Assembly (NCBI GenBank): GCA_019695035.1
Contig: JAIBAU010000013.1
Coordinates: 1 to 64,000 of the forward strand
Direction: 5' to 3'
From: Caulobacteraceae bacterium
GTDB lineage: Bacteria; Pseudomonadota; Alphaproteobacteria; Caulobacterales; Caulobacteraceae
DNA length: 64,000 nucleotides
Every line of letters begins with the position of its first letter. Within the stretch, counting starts at the first letter, position 1. Below the pieces are notes generated by a model. The model made no database searches. It was not told the origin of the DNA and was given only the letters and a program-made list of their open reading frames with translations. This document shows positions 32,560 through 40,973 of this stretch, one piece after another. The position numbers and the translations under genes are program-made.

Positions 32560-34269
32560 CTAGGAGCGGCCCATCCAATCAGTGAAAGCCGGCAGGCGAC
32601 GGAGCCGATCCGACACGCCGGACAAGATGCGTTGCCCCTTTTCGAAAGGCGAGATCGGGGCGCCTCCCCAAAGAGAGGGATCCAGTATTGCCACGACCGG
32701 GCCGGAGGACCGTCCGACCGCGTCGATTGCAACTGTGGGCGCGGACGCGATCGCGGGCGCCGGAGGCCGTCCGATGGTCTGTTGGAGCAGGAGGCCATGG
32801 ACTTCAAGCCCTGATCCTTGGGCCAGCACTCCCACGGCATGTCCCAGTTCAGCGAGGCGCATGATCTGGAGCTTGGCCGCGCTCGACCACGGGTTGAATG
32901 CAATTCCGTCAGCGCGGATGAAGAAGGTCGCCCGAACGCCCATCTCAGCTTCAAGTTCGGCCAAGGCCACGGCGTCCTCAAGGCTCCACTCGACATCATG
33001 ACGAAGAGCGACGTCGGCCTCCCCTTCCAATTCGGCGAGCGTTACGAACCGACGCCCGGCCGCCCTCAGGGCCTCAAGCTCCCGCCGCAACTCGGCATAG
33101 CTCAGGTTCGAACGATCGATCGGCTGGGGGATCTGTCGGAACGCGCCCAGAGGATGCCAGGCCCCCTCGTCGTCTCGCTCTGCGAGCGCCTTCAGGATGG
33201 CCTTGCCCAGGTGCACCGCCGCCATGCCATCGCCAAACAGGCCCTGCGGGAGGGGCGCGGTCGGCCGGAATGTTTCCACCGCCCGCGTGAGCGGCGCCCC
33301 CGCCTCCGGCTCGACCATCAGCCAACCGGCTTCAACAATCTCGTTCCAGCCTGAGTTGGGCAAGGGGACGACGCAGGGCCGGCCGGAAAAGAAAGCTTCC
33401 CTCGAGAGTCCTCCCGAGTCTGTGACGCATACGGCGCAGCCGCGCAGCAAGCCCAGCACGTCGAAGTAGCCGACCGGATCAATCAGGCGAAGCGATCCTT
33501 TCGCCGCCCACCCCAGGTCCTTGAGCATGTTGCGCACCCGCGGGTGCACCGGCAGGACCACCGGCATTTCGACCGCGTCGAGCGCGTCCAACACCGCAAT
33601 CAACCGTTCGTTCGAAGCGGTATTTTCCTGACGGTGGATGGTGGCGAGGGCGTAGCTCCCGGGCTGCAGCCCAAGAGCGGTCGGAGTCACAGTGGCGTTG
33701 GATTCCACGAGCGGGGAGGCCCAGCAGAAGAGATCGTACATCGGATCTCCCACGCGCACGACGCGTTCGGGTGCATAACCCTCCCTCAGCAGATACTCGG
33801 TGGCCTTCTCGGTCGACGTAAGCGCCAGCCAGGCCAGTTCGTCGGTGACAACGCGATTGATTTCTTCAGGCGCGAGGCGACGGCGGTAGTTCCGCTCTCC
33901 CGCCTCGACGTGAAAGAGCGGAATGTGCAGGTGCGCAGCTGCAAGGGCCGCAGCTACGGTGGAGTTCGTGTCGCCGTAGACGAGGACGCCATCGGGCTTC
34001 TGCTCCTCGAGAACCCGGCGCAGAAGCGGCAACATCAGTCCGATCTGATCCAGGATCGGCCCCGAACCCAGATGCAGGTTCACATCGGGCGGCGCGATGC
34101 CCAGCTGCTCAAAAAATACGTCGGACAGCATGGGATCGTAGTGCTGACCGGTGTGTACCAGGAATTCGGTGAGTTCGCCGTCAGGCCAGTGCTCGCGCCA
34201 GCGACGCCCGACAATAGCCGCCTTGATGAACTGGGGCCTGTTGCCCAGGACAGTGACCAGCTTGACCAT
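32560..34269 (-). CDS. UDP-GlcNAc 2-epimerase-like protein fused to a degenerate polysaccharide-deacetylase domain
   Basis: From the ATG at 34269 the protein has 569 residues. Residues 1-365 match UDP-N-acetylglucosamine 2-epimerases: NRPQFIKA at 10-17, D100 in YGDTNST, E122 in HVEAGE, the PEEINR motif near 134-139, H212 in IHRQEN and DSGG at 284-287. The usual R-x-x-TERPE loop is replaced by PNSGWNEIVEAG. Residues 418-500 resemble a polysaccharide deacetylase (LRHDVEWSLEDA, AELGHAVGV), but the second metal Asp is Glu427 and the later metal histidines are missing. That domain is probably non-catalytic. The start overlaps the upstream GT4 stop. Confidence 0.82.
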   Translation of the reverse strand: MVKLVTVLGNRPQFIKAAIVGRRWREHWPDGELTEFLVHTGQHYDPMLSDVFFEQLGIAPPDVNLHLGSGPILDQIGLMLPLLRRVLEEQKPDGVLVYGDTNSTVAAALAAAHLHIPLFHVEAGERNYRRRLAPEEINRVVTDELAWLALTSTEKATEYLLREGYAPERVVRVGDPMYDLFCWASPLVESNATVTPTALGLQPGSYALATIHRQENTASNERLIAVLDALDAVEMPVVLPVHPRVRNMLKDLGWAAKGSLRLIDPVGYFDVLGLLRGCAVCVTDSGGLSREAFFSGRPCVVPLPNSGWNEIVEAGWLMVEPEAGAPLTRAVETFRPTAPLPQGLFGDGMAAVHLGKAILKALAERDDEGAWHPLGAFRQIPQPIDRSNLSYAELRRELEALRAAGRRFVTLAELEGEADVALRHDVEWSLEDAVALAELEAEMGVRATFFIRADGIAFNPWSSAAKLQIMRLAELGHAVGVLAQGSGLEVHGLLLQQTIGRPPAPAIASAPTVAIDAVGRSSGPVVAILDPSLWGGAPISPFEKGQRILSGVSDRLRRLPAFTDWMGRS

Positions 34270-35810
34270 CACGCTTTCCCGGTCAGGCCGCGCCAAAGCC
34301 GAGCCAACAGTCCCCGCCCCCCGGACACCGCGCCCACGGTTCCCTTCTGAGGGCTCGCGATCATATTCGCATAGGCTGCCACAAAGCGCGCGTTCTGGAC
34401 CGGCCAGGCGTACTGCTCGGTCAGCCGCTTCATCTTCCCGGCGTCGGGGCGGAAGCGCCACGGCTCGAAGAGGACGCGCCGCAGAGCTGCGGCGATCGAC
34501 ACCGGGTCGCTTTCGTCCATGGTCACGCCGATTTCCAGATCCGTAACGAACCGGCCCATGTCGGGGAAATTCGGGACCACAAGGGGCAGACCGGCGAACG
34601 CCATCTCGAACACCTTGTTGGGCAGCGCATACCGGTGGTTCAGGGTGACATCCTGAAAGGCGCACACACCGACATCGCCGGACTGAATAGTGGCAACCAA
34701 CGCCTCTGAAGGAACAGGATCCAGAAAGTGGATGCGGTCAGCCGCGTTGGTTTGAGCGACGATTTCCTTTAGCCAGTGGTCGTGCGCAGCCTTCCGCGGC
34801 CCGACGATGGCCATGTGCACCTCCGGCAGGAGCGCCACGGCGCGAACGATCTTGTCCACCCCGCGAGGCTCAAGCCCCACGCCCCCCGTGTAAACGACCA
34901 GTCGGGTTCCGGGTTCGACGCCAGCCATCGTGCGGACGTCGACTCCCGAGAGCCCCCGCCCCTCCTCCAGGCGAGGCGCATTCATGACCACGGTAGGGCG
35001 CTCGCCGGGATAGCGCCGGTCGTAGAAGTCCGCCGCGCTCTCACAGCAGACGATGATGTGGTCCACCTGCGCAAGCAGGTGCCGCTCCATTGCGTCGATG
35101 AATTGCTTCCGGTCGGGCGGCAGCGGTGGAGCCCGCTCCGTTTCGATCTCGTGGGCGTCAAACACCACGCGTGCGCCCGTTTTCCGCGCAAGCCCCACTG
35201 CCGCCGCCAGAGGGTGGAGGTCGTGAGCGTGGATTACGTCCGGACGTTCGTCATGCTGGAGCAGGAGGAAGCGCGCGGCATAGATGAAATAGTTCAGGAA
35301 GAAGCTTTCCTCGCGGTAGACCTCCCGCTCCCGCTCGAGGCTGGCGACATAGCGCGCGCGGCTCTCCTCCTTCACCTGGTTGAGGGTGGCTCGCTCCGCC
35401 CGATCGGTGTTCGCCTTTACGCGGGCCATCGCCGCCTCGTAGGCGGCTTGGTCGGTCTTCCTCTGGGCCTGCGCCTGCCGCAATGCGCTCAGCTTCCTTT
35501 GAAGCAGCGGCGCCACAGGGCCAAACAACTCAAGCGTGGCCCGCTCGTGCTCGGCGCCCAGGTCGTTGTCCGGGTCAAAACAGGTGAAGCGCCGAACCGT
35601 CATCCCTTCCACATCGAGGCGAGGAGCCTGATCGGGCAGCAGTCGGCCAAACAGTCGGACCCGATAGCCGGCGGCGTTCAGGCCGTGCGCCTCCTTCATG
35701 ACCCGCACGTCGTGGAGCACCGCGTTGTTCACGAGTGAGAACACCAGAGCTCCCGCAGGAGCTGCAGCCGGCATTGGCTCGTCGATGGGCGCGCGCGCTT
35801 GGGCGGTCAT
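34269..35810 (-). CDS. GT4-family glycosyltransferase with helical insertion
   Basis: This 513-residue protein has a GT-B fold. The N-terminal domain contains NNAVLHDVRVMKEAHGLNAA and VIHAHDLHPLAAAVGL, and the C-terminal one VYTGGVGLEPRGVDKIVRAV and ALPNKVFEMAFAGLPLVVPN with the donor-binding glutamate. Between them, at about residues 105-170, lies a charged Ala/Gln/Glu/Arg-rich helical stretch (QAQAQRKTDQAAYEAAMARV) not usual for GT4 enzymes and likely a coiled coil. It overlaps the downstream epimerase gene by one base. The sugar donor is unknown. Confidence 0.87.
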   Translation of the reverse strand: MTAQARAPIDEPMPAAAPAGALVFSLVNNAVLHDVRVMKEAHGLNAAGYRVRLFGRLLPDQAPRLDVEGMTVRRFTCFDPDNDLGAEHERATLELFGPVAPLLQRKLSALRQAQAQRKTDQAAYEAAMARVKANTDRAERATLNQVKEESRARYVASLEREREVYREESFFLNYFIYAARFLLLQHDERPDVIHAHDLHPLAAAVGLARKTGARVVFDAHEIETERAPPLPPDRKQFIDAMERHLLAQVDHIIVCCESAADFYDRRYPGERPTVVMNAPRLEEGRGLSGVDVRTMAGVEPGTRLVVYTGGVGLEPRGVDKIVRAVALLPEVHMAIVGPRKAAHDHWLKEIVAQTNAADRIHFLDPVPSEALVATIQSGDVGVCAFQDVTLNHRYALPNKVFEMAFAGLPLVVPNFPDMGRFVTDLEIGVTMDESDPVSIAAALRRVLFEPWRFRPDAGKMKRLTEQYAWPVQNARFVAAYANMIASPQKGTVGAVSGGRGLLARLWRGLTGKA

Positions 35811-35939
35811 GCGTAACCGGGATTGGATCGGGGTGGGAGGACGCCCCGCATTCGCTTTATCAGATTGCCCCGCGCACGGAACAGGCGAGGTCGATTGATG
35901 AGCGCAAAACGGTTCACCTGATTCAACCCGTGAGACGGT

Positions 35940-36851
35940 CTAGCGGACGCTTTCCTTGAGATTGCGGATGAAACGCGCGTGCTCGATGGCGAAGTTTCCG
36001 GTGACCTTCGTGTCATCGGCAACGTCTCGGACAACCGTCGCGCCGATGGTGACGTAACCCTTGCGGCCCACAGTAACCCCGTTCGAGACCGTGGCGTTTG
36101 GCCCAACGTAGGCCCCCTCTCCCATCTCGACCCGGCCCGCAAGCATGGAACAGGCGGTCAGTTTCACTCCCGGCGCCAAGAGGCAGTCATGGGCGACATG
36201 CACCAGGTTGTCGAAGCCGCACCCGTCGCCGATTTCTGTGAAAACCGGAAAGACGCTGCGAGCGACAGCGCAGTTTGACAGGAAGGTGACTCCATCACCC
36301 AGCTTCACTCCGCCCGCCTGTCGCTGGAGCCGGTCACGTCCGTCCACCTTCGTGGTTTCGAAGGCCTCGGATCCGAGGGTCGTGTTGGCGCCGATGAAGC
36401 ATTCCGCGCCAATGATCGTACGGGGCAACACCACCGCCTGCGCGTCGACCACCGTTTCCGGCCCGATGAGTACGTCATTGGGCGCGACATAGGCGGTGGG
36501 GTGAATTCGGGCCGACGGATCGATCCGGCTCTCGAAGCCGGTCCAGAAATAGTCGGGTCGATCGCAGAGTCGCACGTGCACGCGATACTGGGCGGCGAGA
36601 GGAGCTTCCGAGACGGCGACGCCGAGACCGGCGGGAATCCTGTCGACGAGTTCCTCGGGGCAAATCACCGCGGCGATGTCGGCGAGGTTGGCCAGCAGTT
36701 CCGGCAAGTGCTTCTCCGCGCCGACCGGGACCAGCTTTGCCCCGGCCCGCGTCGGTATCTTACCGGAAGTGAAAAACGCAGCGTCCCGCGCGACCCTGTC
36801 GAACAGGTCGGAGAACTCGCTGAGCCTGACGCGGCTTTCTGTGTTGAACAC
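35940..36851 (-). CDS. LpxD-like hexapeptide-repeat acyltransferase
   Basis: This 303-residue protein resembles UDP-3-O-acylglucosamine N-acyltransferase LpxD but is shorter than the usual 340 or so residues. An N-terminal uridine-binding-like domain precedes a left-handed beta helix from about residue 110 (IDPSARIHPTAYVAPNDVLI and onward). The catalytic histidine region is intact in DNLVHVAHDC. The start is GTG at 36851, after AGGAG. It is not in an lpx/fab cluster but upstream of two glycosyltransferases, so it may N-acylate a nucleotide amino-sugar for this locus rather than lipid A. Confidence 0.8.
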   Translation of the reverse strand: MFNTESRVRLSEFSDLFDRVARDAAFFTSGKIPTRAGAKLVPVGAEKHLPELLANLADIAAVICPEELVDRIPAGLGVAVSEAPLAAQYRVHVRLCDRPDYFWTGFESRIDPSARIHPTAYVAPNDVLIGPETVVDAQAVVLPRTIIGAECFIGANTTLGSEAFETTKVDGRDRLQRQAGGVKLGDGVTFLSNCAVARSVFPVFTEIGDGCGFDNLVHVAHDCLLAPGVKLTACSMLAGRVEMGEGAYVGPNATVSNGVTVGRKGYVTIGATVVRDVADDTKVTGNFAIEHARFIRNLKESVR

Positions 36852-36931
36852 GGCGGCGCTCCTGTGCTTCGGGGGTGGCCTATTGGATCAAGAACGGGCC
36901 GTAAAGCGTTCGCCGATACGGGAGGACGATC

Positions 36932-37672
36932 ATGCCGACATCCACACCTTCAAGGATTGCGCTCGTCACCGGCGGGACGCGGGGGATCGGGCGCGCGATC
37001 AGCGAACGCCTGCTCGCCGATGGAATGGGCGTGACCGCGATCTATGGGGCCAACGAGGAAGCCGCCGAAGAGTTTCGGGCGGCCACAGGGGCCTTGGCGA
37101 TACGCTGCGATGTGGCCGATTTTCCCGCCTGCGCCCGGGCTGTGGCGAGGATTGAGGCCGAGGTCGGCCCGATCGACGTGCTGGTCAACAATGCGGGCGT
37201 GACCCGCGACGGCATGGCCCACAAGTTGGGTGAGGACGACTGGCGCGCCGTTCTCGGGACGAACCTCGATTCGATGTTCAACATGAGCCGGCAGGTTCTC
37301 GACGGCATGCGGGCCCGCGGCTTCGGCCGCATCGTCAACATCAGCTCCATAAACGGGCAGAAGGGCCAGGTCGGGCAAGCTAACTACGCCGCAGCGAAGG
37401 CCGGCGTCATCGGCCTCACCAAGTCCCTCGCTCTTGAGGGGGCGGCGAAGGGTGTCACGGTCAATGCGGTCGCGCCGGGCTACATCGAGACGGCGATGAC
37501 GGCGAAGATGCCGCCGGAGGTCCTCGGACGCATTGTCGCCGGCATCCCGGTCGGGCGCATGGGCCGCCCGGACGAGGTCGCGCGTTGCGTCAGCTTCCTC
37601 GCCAGCGAGGAGGCCGGTTTCATCACCGGCGCCACCCTGGCGGTCAACGGCGGGCAGTACCTCTCCGGTTAG
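36932..37672 (+). CDS. phbB: Acetoacetyl-CoA reductase (SDR family)
   Basis: This 246-residue short-chain dehydrogenase has the NADPH loop TGGTRGIGRA at 13-22, NNAG at 86-89, and the catalytic residues Ser139, Tyr152 and Lys156. SSINGQKGQVGQANYAAAKA is the sequence that separates PhbB from FabG. It reduces acetoacetyl-CoA to (R)-3-hydroxybutyryl-CoA for polyhydroxybutyrate. The ribosome site GGAGGA is strong. phbA and phbC are not adjacent. It is convergent with aceB, with a 4-base overlap, and next to other acetyl-CoA-node genes. Confidence 0.88.
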   Translation: MPTSTPSRIALVTGGTRGIGRAISERLLADGMGVTAIYGANEEAAEEFRAATGALAIRCDVADFPACARAVARIEAEVGPIDVLVNNAGVTRDGMAHKLGEDDWRAVLGTNLDSMFNMSRQVLDGMRARGFGRIVNISSINGQKGQVGQANYAAAKAGVIGLTKSLALEGAAKGVTVNAVAPGYIETAMTAKMPPEVLGRIVAGIPVGRMGRPDEVARCVSFLASEEAGFITGATLAVNGGQYLSG

Positions 37673-39255
37673 AGCAGTGGATAGGCGGGAAGCGTCAGGA
37701 ACTCCGCACAGTCTTCGGAGAACACCAGATCCTCGAACAGGCGCGTGGCCTCGTCCAGGCGCGGCGGAGCAAACGTAGCCCGAATGGCGGCGACCTCCTC
37801 CCCCAACACCGCCCGGACCATCGCCTCGTCGACGCGCCGCCCGTCGTCCAGTTCGGCGCGGTGCCGCAGCCATTGCCAGATCTGGGTCCGGCAGATCTCC
37901 GCCGTCGCGGCGTCCTCCATCAGGTTGTAGAGCGGCACGGCGCCTCGTCCTTCGAGCCAGGCTTCTATGTACCGGATCCCGACGCGGATGTTCTCCCGTA
38001 GGCCGGCTTCGGTCCGGGGTCCCTCGTGAATGCAGAGCAGGTCGCCGCGGGTGACCCTGACGTCGTCGCGCCGCCGTTCCAGCTGGTTGGGTGTCGGCAT
38101 AAGCCGGTCGAACACCTCCCGGGCGACCGGCACGAGGTCGGGATGCGCCACCCAGGTGCCGTCGTGTCCGGCCAGCGCCTCTCGCTCCTTGTCCGCCCGC
38201 ACCTTGGCGAAGGCTGCCTCGTTGGCGGCGATGTCTCCCTTGACCGGTATTTGCGCCGCCATGCCTCCCATCGCGAAGGCCCCGCGGCGGTGGCAGGTGC
38301 GGATCAGCAGATCGGCGTAGGCGCCGAGGAAGGCCTGCCCCATCACCATGCGGCTTCGATCCGGAGTCAGCGCCTCCGGATGTCCGGCCAGTCTCTTGAT
38401 ATAGCTGAAGATGTAGTCCCAGCGCCCGCAGTTCAGGCCGACGATGTGGTCTTTCAGTTCAAACAGGATCTCGTCCATCTCGAAAGCGGCGGGAAGCGTT
38501 TCGATCAGGACTGTCACCTTGATGGCGCCGAGGGGCAGATCCAGCGCCGCCTCGGTGGCGAGGATGACGTCGTTCCAGAGTCTCGCTTCGAACCGACTCT
38601 CCAGCTTCGGTAGGTAAAAGTACGCACCGGACCCCTGCTCCACCGCGGTACGGGCGTTGTGGAAGGCGTAGAGTCCGAAGTCGAACAGGGATGCAGAGAT
38701 CGGGGCTCCGTCGATCTCCAGGTTGGCCTCGGGAAGGTGCCAGCCCCGCGGCCGCACCATGAGCACCGCGGGCTGGCCGGAGACCGTGTAGCGCTTTCCG
38801 CCGGCCTCGTGGGTCAGTGCGCCGGCCCACCGGTCCTTCAGATTCACCTGGCCGTCCAGCACGTTCGACCAGGTCGGCGCGGTCGCATCCTCGAAGTCAG
38901 CCATGAAGGCCGACGCCCCCGAATTCAGCGCGTTGATGATCATCTTGCGATCGACAGGGCCGGTGATCTCGACCCGGCGATCCTGAAGGTCCGCGGGAAT
39001 CGGGCCGACCCGCCAGGCGGCCTCGCGGATGTCCCTCGTCTCGCTCGGGAAATCAGGCGCCTCACCGGCGTCGAAGCGACGTTGGCGCTCCGCGCGGGCG
39101 GCCAGAACTTCCTTCCGTCCGCCCTCAAAGCGCCGGTGCAGGGAAGCGAGGAACGCCAGGGCCTCGGACGACAGCACCTCGATCGCCCGGCCGTGAAGCT
39201 CTCCGAGCACCCTCGCAGGGGGCGCGCCCTCCAGTGAATCGAGCGGCATGGTCAT
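37669..39255 (-). CDS. aceB: Malate synthase A
   Basis: Starting at the ATG at 39255, preceded by AGAGGG, the protein has 528 residues, the length of the A-type malate synthase and much shorter than the G type. Landmarks are NALNSGASAFMADFEDATAP, LPKLESRFEARLWNDV, and KDHIVGLNCGRWDYIFSYIK. It condenses glyoxylate with acetyl-CoA, the second step of the glyoxylate shunt. A DUF4170-like gene and aceA follow upstream on the same strand, so both shunt enzymes are in one locus. Confidence 0.96.
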   Translation of the reverse strand: MTMPLDSLEGAPPARVLGELHGRAIEVLSSEALAFLASLHRRFEGGRKEVLAARAERQRRFDAGEAPDFPSETRDIREAAWRVGPIPADLQDRRVEITGPVDRKMIINALNSGASAFMADFEDATAPTWSNVLDGQVNLKDRWAGALTHEAGGKRYTVSGQPAVLMVRPRGWHLPEANLEIDGAPISASLFDFGLYAFHNARTAVEQGSGAYFYLPKLESRFEARLWNDVILATEAALDLPLGAIKVTVLIETLPAAFEMDEILFELKDHIVGLNCGRWDYIFSYIKRLAGHPEALTPDRSRMVMGQAFLGAYADLLIRTCHRRGAFAMGGMAAQIPVKGDIAANEAAFAKVRADKEREALAGHDGTWVAHPDLVPVAREVFDRLMPTPNQLERRRDDVRVTRGDLLCIHEGPRTEAGLRENIRVGIRYIEAWLEGRGAVPLYNLMEDAATAEICRTQIWQWLRHRAELDDGRRVDEAMVRAVLGEEVAAIRATFAPPRLDEATRLFEDLVFSEDCAEFLTLPAYPLL

Positions 39256-39304
39256 GGACCCTCTATTGGCGCGCGCCCGCAAACGGGCAAGCCGGCGTCG
39301 GTCG

Positions 39305-39508
39305 TCAGCCCGGCATCCGGATTTGTTCGGCCGTGATGGCGTAGCGCGCGGTAGCCCGGGAGCGATTCTCTCGCGACAGCTCCCGCCAGGCCTGTTCAGC
39401 CTGTCCCCGCTCCTCGAACGGACCGATCGCCTGGGCCTGCCCTCGCAGGCTGTTGAACTCGGTGCAGCTGTAGTCGCCGCCCACCACCCAGTACCGTTCC
39501 TTGGTCAT
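39305..39508 (-). CDS. DUF4170-like small protein
   Basis: This 67-residue protein begins MTKERYWVVGGDYSCTEFNS and contains GPFEERGQAEQAWRELSREN and ATARYAI, which I recognise as the DUF4170 family of small alphaproteobacterial proteins. The function is unknown. The start follows GGGAGAGG. It sits between aceA and aceB on the same strand with short gaps (15 and about 50 bases), so it is probably co-transcribed with the glyoxylate shunt genes. Confidence 0.75.
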   Translation of the reverse strand: MTKERYWVVGGDYSCTEFNSLRGQAQAIGPFEERGQAEQAWRELSRENRSRATARYAITAEQIRMPG

Positions 39509-39523
39509 TGCAGCCTCTCCCTT

Positions 39524-40819
39524 CTATTCCGCCGCGACCCGGGTCGCGTCGAACTGGTCTGTTTCCGTGGATTGCGCCATGGCCGTGGTCGAGCTCCTGC
39601 CCGACGAGATGACGGTGGCGATCTGGTCGAAGTAGCCGGTGCCCACTTCGCGCTGGTGACGGGTGGCGGTGTAGCCATCCTTCTCCGAGGCGAACTCCGC
39701 CTGCTGGAGTTCCGAGTAGGCGGCCATGCCCCGGTTCCGGTAGCCAAGCGCCAGCTCGAACATGCCATGATTGAGAGCGTGGAAGCCGGCCAGGGTTACG
39801 AACTGGAACTTGTAGCCCATCGCTCCCAGTTCCCGCTGGAAGCGCGCGATGGTGTCCTTGTCCAGCTTGGCTTCCCAGTTGAACGAGGGGCTGCAGTTAT
39901 AGGCCATCAGCTTGCCCGGATGGGCTTTCTGGACGGCTTCGGCGAACCGGCGGGCATCGTCGAGGTCCGGATGTGAGGTCTCCCACCACAGGACGTCAGC
40001 GTACCGCGCGTAAGCCAGTCCGCGGGCGATGCAGTGCTCGAGACCCGTCCCTTCCTTCAGGCGGAAGAAGCCCTCCGGCGTGCGACTGTCGGGCTCGATG
40101 AACGGGCGGTCGCGCTCGTCCACGTCGGAGGTGATCAGCCGGGCGGATTCCGCGTCGGTTCGCGCCACCGTCAGCGTGGGTACGCCCATCACATCCGCGG
40201 CCAGGCGGGCCGCGATGAGATTGCGTTCATGCGCAGCGGTGGGGATCAGGACCTTGCCGCCGAGATGCCCGCACTTCTTTTCGCTGGCCAGCTGATCCTC
40301 GAAGTGAACGCCCGACGCTCCCGCCTCGATGAAGGCCTTCATGATCTCGAAGCTGTTCAGGGGACCGCCGAAGCCGGCCTCGGCGTCCGCCACGATCGGG
40401 ACGAACCAGTCCCGCCCTGCCCCGCCCTCGGCGTGCTCGATCTGATCCGCACGCTGCAGCGTCCGATTGATGCGCCGGCACAGCTCCGGGGCCGCGTTGG
40501 CGGGATAGAGCGACTGGTCGGGATACATGGCGCCGGCCGTATTGGCGTCGGCGGCGACCTGCCAGCCGGACAGGTAGATCGCCTTCAATCCGGCTCGGAC
40601 CATCTGCATCGCCTGGTTGCCGGTCACGGCTCCCAGCGCATTCACGTAATCCTCCGTATGGAGCAGTTCCCAAAGGCGGTTGGCGCCCCGTTCCGCCAGC
40701 GTATTGGCGATCACGACGGACCCCCGGAGCCTCTGCACGTCCTCGGGCGAGTACGGACGATCGATGCCGTCGAAACGTCCGACGGGCGCATTGGGAACCA
40801 GGGCGCTGAAGGTGGTCAC
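39524..40819 (-). CDS. aceA: Isocitrate lyase
   Basis: The start is a GTG at 40819, after GGAGAAG, giving 431 residues that begin [20 protein letters not shown]; the longer in-frame reading to 41056 enters the divergent promoter region. The catalytic motif KKCGH is at residues 181-185, and [20 protein letters not shown] and [15 protein letters not shown] are typical. It cleaves isocitrate to glyoxylate and succinate. It is divergent from a RamB/ScfR-like regulator, which suggests control by acetate or acyl-CoA status. Confidence 0.96.
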   Translation of the reverse strand: MTTFSALVPNAPVGRFDGIDRPYSPEDVQRLRGSVVIANTLAERGANRLWELLHTEDYVNALGAVTGNQAMQMVRAGLKAIYLSGWQVAADANTAGAMYPDQSLYPANAAPELCRRINRTLQRADQIEHAEGGAGRDWFVPIVADAEAGFGGPLNSFEIMKAFIEAGASGVHFEDQLASEKKCGHLGGKVLIPTAAHERNLIAARLAADVMGVPTLTVARTDAESARLITSDVDERDRPFIEPDSRTPEGFFRLKEGTGLEHCIARGLAYARYADVLWWETSHPDLDDARRFAEAVQKAHPGKLMAYNCSPSFNWEAKLDKDTIARFQRELGAMGYKFQFVTLAGFHALNHGMFELALGYRNRGMAAYSELQQAEFASEKDGYTATRHQREVGTGYFDQIATVISSGRSSTTAMAQSTETDQFDATRVAAE

Positions 40820-40952
40820 AGTCTTCTCCGTGGTAGTTCGGCGGTCCGCCCCGCCTGCTCGATGCAGGGAAACACGTCGCGAGCGCCTCCGCTGCACCCG
40901 GAGAGCGGCAATTCGAGCTAACTTGTAAATTGGGTCACTTGTTGGGATTGTG

Positions 40953-40967
40953 AAGTTGTGACAACTT
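40953..40967. promoter_or_regulatory. Palindromic operator candidate between aceA and its divergent regulator
   Basis: AAGTTGT (40953-40959), a G, and ACAACTT (40961-40967) form a perfect 7-1-7 inverted repeat ending 6 bases before the regulator ATG. Two more ACTTGT half-sites occur at 40921 and 40937. The position suggests autoregulation by the divergent HTH protein and control of aceA. Confidence 0.6.
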
Positions 40968-40973
40968 GACGGA

